This document shows positions 4,170 to 8,967 of a stretch of DNA of 8,967 bases, one piece after another. Position numbers and translations under genes: made by a program. Source of the stretch: Candidatus Latescibacterota bacterium (GTDB lineage: Bacteria; JAAXHH01; JABIQT01); assembly GCA_018667995.1 (NCBI GenBank), contig JABIQT010000970.1:1-8967 (forward strand), read 5' to 3'. Position 1 is the stretch's first letter; every line of letters begins with the position of its first letter. The notes under the pieces were generated by a model. It did not search any database. It saw only the letters and a program-made list of their open reading frames with translations, and was not told the origin of the DNA.

Positions 4170-5261
4170 CTATTTCATCCGATTGATTTCTGTGAGTTTC
4201 TCCTCCAGAATATCCTCACCGGATAATACTTCCAGCTCAATATCCAGAACCAGAATCCTGGATCGCTCGCACTCCAGTGGAATCCGTACTGCATCCTTTT
4301 CCGTCGTCACCACCCATTCGCATTGGTGCTGCTTTGACTGGTGTATAGCCCGGGATACTTCTGTGGCCCGGAAAAGGTGATGGTCCGGATAACGTACGGT
4401 CATGGATGTCAGAGCACCTAGCTGCCTGAGGGTTCGTTCGAAGGATCCTGGATTTGCGATTCCGGCTAAGGTCATTACACTCATGTCCGAAATATGGTCG
4501 AGGGGATACGGCTCGCTGTCAGACAGGCGTCGGAGGCCGTTGGGGCGGTACCGGGTTTCGAGCATAGGGACGCCGGGGTGGTAGGCTTGAATTTGCTGTT
4601 TCGTTTCTTCGAGGCGGTCCGACTGGTCGATTCGTGTCAGAACGACCAGGTCCGCCCTGCTGAGGGACGACCATGGCTCCCGCAGGGCTCCGGCGGGCAG
4701 CAGGTAATCATCGCGACGACTGGCATCGACAACTACGATATCGAGATCTCTCTTGAGTTGTCTGTGCTGGAATCCGTCGTCAAGAAGCACCACGTCAGGC
4801 TGAAACTGGCGGACCGCTATGCGTCCCGATTCTGCGCGGTTGCCTCCAACGATGACTGGGACCCCAGGTAGTGTGGTGGCAAGCAGCAAAGGTTCATCAC
4901 CGGCATCCTGCCAGCTCATCTGTGGACCCGCGCCTGTGGAGACAACCGCAGTTCCAGCATTCCTCCGACCATACCCACGACTGAGGATCGATGCACGATG
5001 GCCATTACGCGAGATCGCTCTGGCCAGGTGCCGCACGACTGGCGTTTTGCCTGCACCACCAGCCGTAAGGCCACCCACACTGATTACGGGTACATCGAGC
5101 CGTTCCAGCGGCGGATTTTCGGCCGAATAACGCTTATTGCGGAGTGCCACGCCAATCTTGTATAGCACTGCCGGGAGGCGCAACAGGGCACGTGTCAGGG
5201 CGATGCCCGGCGCACGATCAGCGGTGTTCGCAACCCGTTCAAAAAGACTGTACATTGACAT
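4170..5261 (-). CDS. lpxK: Tetraacyldisaccharide 4'-kinase
   Basis: It phosphorylates the 4' position of the lipid A disaccharide at the inner face of the cytoplasmic membrane. With the start chosen here it has 363 residues, close to the family norm. Visible motifs are the P-loop GGLTAGGAGKTP (63-74), DDGFQHRQLKRDLDI (161-175) with the conserved DDGFQH, LPAGALREP with downstream RADLVVLTR, AGIANPGSF, YPDHHLF and VTTEKDAVRI. The hydrophobic or amphipathic N-terminus fits membrane association. The start at ATG 5261 is preferred because AGGT (5268-5271) lies 6 nt upstream; a GTG eight codons earlier (5285) has no ribosome site. It follows waaA by 55 nt and is the last gene of the lipid A cluster. 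Confidence 0.95.
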   Translation of the reverse strand: MSMYSLFERVANTADRAPGIALTRALLRLPAVLYKIGVALRNKRYSAENPPLERLDVPVISVGGLTAGGAGKTPVVRHLARAISRNGHRASILSRGYGRRNAGTAVVSTGAGPQMSWQDAGDEPLLLATTLPGVPVIVGGNRAESGRIAVRQFQPDVVLLDDGFQHRQLKRDLDIVVVDASRRDDYLLPAGALREPWSSLSRADLVVLTRIDQSDRLEETKQQIQAYHPGVPMLETRYRPNGLRRLSDSEPYPLDHISDMSVMTLAGIANPGSFERTLRQLGALTSMTVRYPDHHLFRATEVSRAIHQSKQHQCEWVVTTEKDAVRIPLECERSRILVLDIELEVLSGEDILEEKLTEINRMK

Positions 5262-5267
5262 CAAAGA

Positions 5268-5271
5268 ACCT
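5268..5271 (-). promoter_or_regulatory. Ribosome binding site deciding the lpxK start
   Basis: AGGT (within GGATAGGT) on the minus strand, 6 nt before the ATG at 5261. It favours this ATG over the upstream GTG at 5285 and over the second ATG at 5255, which would be 12 nt away. Confidence 0.45.
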
Positions 5272-5316
5272 ATCCATTGACACACGATACGGCATGGATC
5301 ATCTGCCGTTAGTATT

Positions 5317-6594
5317 TCATGTGCTGATCAAGTATTTCTGTAGAAGCCCCAAAGATGCCTTTAGGGCGCCATCGCCTGATTCTACTGCTGCGGTCGCAGC
5401 TGCACCCATCTCTCTACGCATCGTGGCATCTTTCAGGAGCTCGAGGCTAACCCGCGCGAGCTCGGTGCCGTCGCGAATTTCCCGTCCGCCACCGCTGCTG
5501 AGCAATGCATCGGCACTTTTCCGGACGTTCTGGTAGTTTGGGCCAAAAAGCACTGGGACACCGTGTGACGCCGGTTCCAGAAGATTGTGTCCACCAAGGG
5601 GGACCAGAGTGGCACCCACAAAAGCCACGTCGGCCGCCCCGTAGAGATCTGAAAGCTCTCCGATGGTATCCAACAGGATGACCGTCGCAGGTCGATCACC
5701 CGACGCTCGGAGTGCGGTGCGTCTGATCCATTTGAGGCCGACCCCAGATAACATCCTCTCAACATCTGGCAGCCTGTCGAGGTGGCGTGGCGCCCATAGG
5801 ATCTTCAAGTCCGGCCTCTCATTGACCATTGCTTCACAAGCAAGCAAGACCTCTTTCTCCTCTTGCGCCGGTCGCGGACATCCGGCTACGAAGACGGGCG
5901 TGCTCTCATTGAGGAAAAGCGAACGGCGCAGTTCCGATCGGGATTTCTTGTGGGCATCTGCCAATTGATCAGATTTTATATTCCCGGTGACGGTGATTTT
6001 GTCAGTTGTCAGTCCGAAATTTACCAAGCGATCGGCGTCAATTTGGGTCTGAGCACCGACGATATCTATCTTCAATAACATATCCCTGAAAAGCGGGCGC
6101 ACCCACTTATTACGGGGATAACTCCGATCGGACATTCGAGCATTTATAAGGGCGATAGGACATCCAGCTCGCCTGGAGGCCGAGACCATAGAAGGCCAGA
6201 GTTCTCCCTCCAGAAGAACAAGCATAGCTGGCTTCAGGTGATGCAGAAGCCGGTTCATCAGGATAGGGATGTCAAGCGGCAGTAAGAAAGAGGCATCTGC
6301 ATCTGGTACGGATGATTTTGCCTGCTCCAGTCCCGTGGGTGTCGTTGTCGAGATTGCAATTCTGAAATTGGGATAGGTTTTTCGAAATGCCTCTACCAGA
6401 GCTGCCAGGCCGACCACCTCACCCAGGGAAGCCGCATGGAACCAGATAAGTGTCTGAGAGTGATCACCGTTGACCGTCGGCGCTGTTTGCAGTCGGCGAC
6501 GCAAATGCCAGGCATCCAGAGCCGCAGCGACAATCAAAACAGGTGACAGAAGCAGCGGTACCACTGTCATGAGAATGGCATAGAGTTTGGCCAT
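5317..6594 (-). CDS. waaA: Kdo transferase (3-deoxy-D-manno-octulosonic acid transferase)
   Basis: Also called kdtA. It transfers Kdo from CMP-Kdo to lipid A precursor on the cytoplasmic side of the inner membrane. The 425-residue length fits the GT30 family. An N-terminal membrane anchor (about 5-26) is followed by WFHAASLGE (51-59) with the catalytic-base Glu59, LLEGELWP (127-134), NARMSDRSYPR (151-161), VTGNIKSD (202-209), APRH (268-271), DTIGEL (309-314) and GGHNLLEP (334-341). At 237-246 the usual AGSTH/AGSTW-type segment reads AGCPRPAQEE, a local deviation. The ATG is two codons after an in-frame TGA and has no clear ribosome site. It follows the acyltransferase gene by 61 nt. How many Kdo units it adds cannot be read from the sequence. 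Confidence 0.94.
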   Translation of the reverse strand: MAKLYAILMTVVPLLLSPVLIVAAALDAWHLRRRLQTAPTVNGDHSQTLIWFHAASLGEVVGLAALVEAFRKTYPNFRIAISTTTPTGLEQAKSSVPDADASFLLPLDIPILMNRLLHHLKPAMLVLLEGELWPSMVSASRRAGCPIALINARMSDRSYPRNKWVRPLFRDMLLKIDIVGAQTQIDADRLVNFGLTTDKITVTGNIKSDQLADAHKKSRSELRRSLFLNESTPVFVAGCPRPAQEEKEVLLACEAMVNERPDLKILWAPRHLDRLPDVERMLSGVGLKWIRRTALRASGDRPATVILLDTIGELSDLYGAADVAFVGATLVPLGGHNLLEPASHGVPVLFGPNYQNVRKSADALLSSGGGREIRDGTELARVSLELLKDATMRREMGAAATAAVESGDGALKASLGLLQKYLIST

Positions 6595-6655
6595 GATTCA
6601 CGCGGCGTAATTGAGGTGAACTGGAACGGCTAATGGGTATGAGGGGCTTTATGGA

Positions 6656-7300
6656 CTAGCGTTTCGCTGTAGCGTCCTCGGCTTGATTCCGGACCTCTTG
6701 AAGTCTGTTTTCGAGGGTCAGTCGGTGATTCCCCATTTCTTCGCGGGAACAGTCTGGAGCGATGGACAGACACGGCCCAATGGCGACCACTGCGCGTGAA
6801 AACGGCCACGGAATCATGAATCGATCCCAGCTCGACAGGGTCTTCTTATGCGAGCAGGCAACCGCGAAGGGCACAATGGGCAGTCCTGAGCGTCTTGCGA
6901 TGTAAAGCGCACCGGCCTGGACCTTCAACCTCGGTCCGCGGGGACCGTCGACTGTAATTCCCAGGTCTACTCCCTGCGTTCCTCCTGATACCATTCGAAA
7001 CAAGGCTTTCGTTCCACCCCTCGTGGTCGATCCCCTGACTGTAGAATATCCCATATGCTCGATAGCGCGGGCAATGTATTCGCCGTCCCTATGTTGGCTG
7101 ACGAGGACGCGAATGCCCTGATCGCGAAAGGCATAGGTGGCAACCACTAGCCCCTCATGCCAGAATGCGTAGATCACGTGTTGTCCCTGATGGCGGGCGG
7201 CTGCGAGGTATGCTTCGCCTATAAAATCCACGGAAAGGGTACTGCCGAGAGTCCTTATGATTCCTGCGCCCAGTGGCCCAGCGAGAGCGGTCATACTCAT
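6656..7300 (-). CDS. DUF374 lysophospholipid-type acyltransferase (LpxJ-like)
   Basis: A 214-residue member of the DUF374 family (PF04028), distantly related to LpxL late acyltransferases. Family features seen are FWHEG (46-50), LVSQHRDGE (66-74), RGSTTRGG (89-96) and ITVDGPRGPR (115-124), then a hydrophobic IARRSGLPIVPFAVA. Some members (LpxJ, known from epsilonproteobacteria) add a secondary acyl chain to lipid A. The position between lpxB and waaA supports that role here, but the substrate is inferred from neighbours. ATG 7300 has AAAGGT about 10 nt upstream; a second ATG is two codons in. The gap after lpxB is 28 nt. No separate lpxL/htrB-type gene is in the window, so this may be the late acyltransferase of the pathway. 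Confidence 0.88.
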   Translation of the reverse strand: MSMTALAGPLGAGIIRTLGSTLSVDFIGEAYLAAARHQGQHVIYAFWHEGLVVATYAFRDQGIRVLVSQHRDGEYIARAIEHMGYSTVRGSTTRGGTKALFRMVSGGTQGVDLGITVDGPRGPRLKVQAGALYIARRSGLPIVPFAVACSHKKTLSSWDRFMIPWPFSRAVVAIGPCLSIAPDCSREEMGNHRLTLENRLQEVRNQAEDATAKR

Positions 7301-7328
7301 TCGGGAGCCGACCTTTCACCATACAGTT

Positions 7329-8474
7329 TCAATGGGTGTCCCCGGAAGACGAAGCACCCAACTCCAATGCCAGGGCGGCCACGCGCTCAGATGCCCCGGG
7401 TGTGCCCAGCTTTGTTCGGACGGTCAGGAGTTCTTCACGGGCCTGGGCCAAACGGCCCGGATCGCGGAGCCACGCGAGCGTCTCCGCTGCCAGTACCTCG
7501 GGGCGCACGTCGCCCTGTAGGAATTCTGGGACGATGCGCTTCCCGGCCACCACGTTCACGAGTCCGATATCAGGAATGGACACCACATGCTTACCGATCC
7601 ACCAGGATAAGGTGGACATCTTGTAGACCACGATGAGTGGGGTTCCAAAGCAGGCCGACTCCAGCGTCGCGGTACCGGAAGTTACCAGCAGCAGATCCGC
7701 GTGCTTCATGACATCATAGGTGAGGTCTTCTACCATGGGGATATCCTTGGAGCCCCCCATGAGAGACCGTGCGTCGGCTCGCCCGATTGTTGGCGCCAGT
7801 CCAATGACGCCCTGTACCTCCGGCATCTTGCTGCGTACGGCATCCAGCGTGGCGGACATTGGGCCGATGATGCGTGACACCTCTTGTCTGCGGCTGCCCG
7901 GTAGCAGCCCAACAATCGGCCTCGCGGGGTCAAGGCCTGCGGTCTGACAGAAGGCATCCCTATCAAACCGATGCATCAGTTCCTCCAGCATAGGGTGTCC
8001 GACGAAAGTGACATTTCCGCCGGCCTTTTCGTAGAGAGGCGCTTCGAATGGGAAAACTACGGCCATCTGATCCACCAGCTTCACGATCTTGTGGACCCGT
8101 CCGGGACGCCAAGCCCATATCTGAGGACTGATATAAAACAGGACCGGAATACCGAGCCGTTTGGCGATCTTTGCGAGCCTCAGATTGAAGTCCGGGTAGT
8201 CTATCAAGATCAGCACGTCCGGTCTCCGCTGCTCGAAAACCGTCTTGAGATGTTTCAGTGATCTTCGAATAAACGGGAGATGTTTAAGGACTTCCACCAG
8301 GCCCATAAATGAGAATTGGTTTATGTGATAGAAGAGCTCCATACCGACAGCACCCATTCGGTCTCCGCCGATTCCATACATTGAACAGGCCGGATCGAGA
8401 CGCTTCAAAGCCGCGGCCACACCGGATCCATGCAGATCGCCCGAGGCTTCACCAGCCACTATCATAGCTTTCAT
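7329..8474 (-). CDS. lpxB: Lipid-A-disaccharide synthase
   Basis: It joins UDP-2,3-diacylglucosamine to lipid X, forming the beta-1,6-linked lipid A disaccharide at the cytoplasmic membrane (GT19 family). The 381-residue length is typical. Visible motifs are GEASGDLHG (8-16), GIGGDRM (34-40), SPQIWAW (116-122), VGHP (158-161), LLPGSRRQEV (190-199), VTSGTATLES (264-273), and the C-terminal IPDIGLVNVVAG (300-311) with VPEFLQ. The start at ATG 8474 gives the family N-terminus, although no Shine-Dalgarno-like sequence precedes it. It follows the methyltransferase-like gene by 24 nt and precedes the DUF374 gene by 28 nt, so co-transcription is likely. Confidence 0.96.
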   Translation of the reverse strand: MKAMIVAGEASGDLHGSGVAAALKRLDPACSMYGIGGDRMGAVGMELFYHINQFSFMGLVEVLKHLPFIRRSLKHLKTVFEQRRPDVLILIDYPDFNLRLAKIAKRLGIPVLFYISPQIWAWRPGRVHKIVKLVDQMAVVFPFEAPLYEKAGGNVTFVGHPMLEELMHRFDRDAFCQTAGLDPARPIVGLLPGSRRQEVSRIIGPMSATLDAVRSKMPEVQGVIGLAPTIGRADARSLMGGSKDIPMVEDLTYDVMKHADLLLVTSGTATLESACFGTPLIVVYKMSTLSWWIGKHVVSIPDIGLVNVVAGKRIVPEFLQGDVRPEVLAAETLAWLRDPGRLAQAREELLTVRTKLGTPGASERVAALALELGASSSGDTH

Positions 8475-8498
8475 AGGGATTCGCGACCGGGAAACTGA

Positions 8499-8967
8499 TC
8501 AGCCAAAATACCAGCGTGCAACGATGGCCAGAGTAACGGCTGTCATAGATTGAAACGTGCGACGATCGCTCTTCAGAGCGGCTCTCAGGTCGAATGGCGG
8601 ACCGGCCGCGTGAGCGTACGTCCTGGGGCGCGGAAAGAATCGGGGCACACCGGCGAGGAATCTGGTGTATTCATCTCCAAAGGTCTCCTGCAGGTGTTCT
8701 TCCTCCAATGACACGATCATGGCATACTGAATACCGAATGCCAGAATAAAGACCACGAGCATATAGGGCATCCAGGCCCATGCCATGACACAGAGACCAA
8801 GGCTGAGCACAAAATTACCCACATAGATCGGATTGCGGACATGAGCATAGGGGCCGGTTGTGATTAGCATGGGTGCACCGACATGACGTGTTCGCGTGGC
8901 CGATCCCGCATAGCCCACCGACCACAGACGGATAGATTCCCCGAGAACCGCCATGGACCCCCCCAAA
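8499..8967 (-). CDS. Isoprenylcysteine/phospholipid methyltransferase-like membrane protein (C-terminal part)
   Basis: The frame is open to the right edge, so the true start is outside; the TTG at 8966 is only the first whole codon. The 155 visible residues carry GPYAHVRNPIYVGNF (about 38-52), hydrophobic membrane segments around 48-85, and EEEHLQETFGDEYTRFLAGVPRFFP (about 88-112). The RNP-Y motif and the E-E...F...Y..Y/F pattern are typical of the ICMT/PEMT/NnrU-like superfamily of S-adenosylmethionine-dependent membrane methyltransferases. A last hydrophobic stretch (about 138-152) may be one more membrane segment. Bacterial members rarely have known substrates; a lipid substrate fits the lipid A neighbours but is inference. 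Confidence 0.8.
   Translation of the reverse strand, partial: LGGSMAVLGESIRLWSVGYAGSATRTRHVGAPMLITTGPYAHVRNPIYVGNFVLSLGLCVMAWAWMPYMLVVFILAFGIQYAMIVSLEEEHLQETFGDEYTRFLAGVPRFFPRPRTYAHAAGPPFDLRAALKSDRRTFQSMTAVTLAIVARWYFG

Noticed and set aside
8955-8961. Run of seven C near the right edge, a possible slippage or phase-variation tract
   Set aside because: It lies in glycine/serine codons of an otherwise intact frame at the window edge; seven bases alone is weak evidence.

Overview
The window is about 9 kb of Gram-negative bacterial DNA. Every clear protein gene lies on the minus strand, so transcription runs from high to low coordinates. A lipid A/Kdo block, a PspF-like sigma-54 activator, and an exported amidotransferase-fold protein of a type I associate with Bacteroidota and related FCB-group genomes suggest an FCB-type bacterium. 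That placement is an inference; there is no rRNA to anchor it.

Right part (about 4170-8967): a tight same-strand cluster. In transcription order it holds the C-terminal part of an isoprenylcysteine/phospholipid methyltransferase-like membrane protein, lpxB, a DUF374 (LpxJ-like) acyltransferase, waaA (kdtA) and lpxK. Gaps are 24-61 nt, so one operon is likely, with its promoter outside the window. LpxB makes the lipid A disaccharide, LpxK adds the 4'-phosphate, WaaA adds Kdo, and the DUF374 protein probably adds a late acyl chain.

Middle (about 2773-4169): roughly 1.4 kb without a convincing protein gene, but rich in signals. Two minus-strand sites match the sigma-54 -24/-12 consensus: 2825-2840 (one base off in the core) and 3231-3247 (perfect TGGCAC-N5-TTGC). 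The second has a 25-bp near-perfect palindrome centred about 121 bp upstream of its predicted start, where enhancer sites for sigma-54 activators usually lie. Its predicted transcript carries no obvious ORF. It would begin with a 9-bp hairpin and continue into a 72-nt element (3049-3120) that folds as nested stems, so it may be an undescribed sigma-54-dependent structured RNA. A nested inverted repeat (3360-3429) and a GC-richer, ORF-like island (3488-3799) are unexplained.

Left part (1-2772): the downstream promoter would read a small 67-aa ORF, then an exported 423-aa protein of the family often mislabelled 'asparagine synthetase B' (TGATG overlap), then a receiver-less sigma-54 activator, then a signal-peptide protein cut by the window edge. 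An activator lying in the same transcription unit as the sigma-54 promoters suggests a self-contained, possibly autoregulated envelope-related sigma-54 module. That is the most interesting hypothesis in the window.
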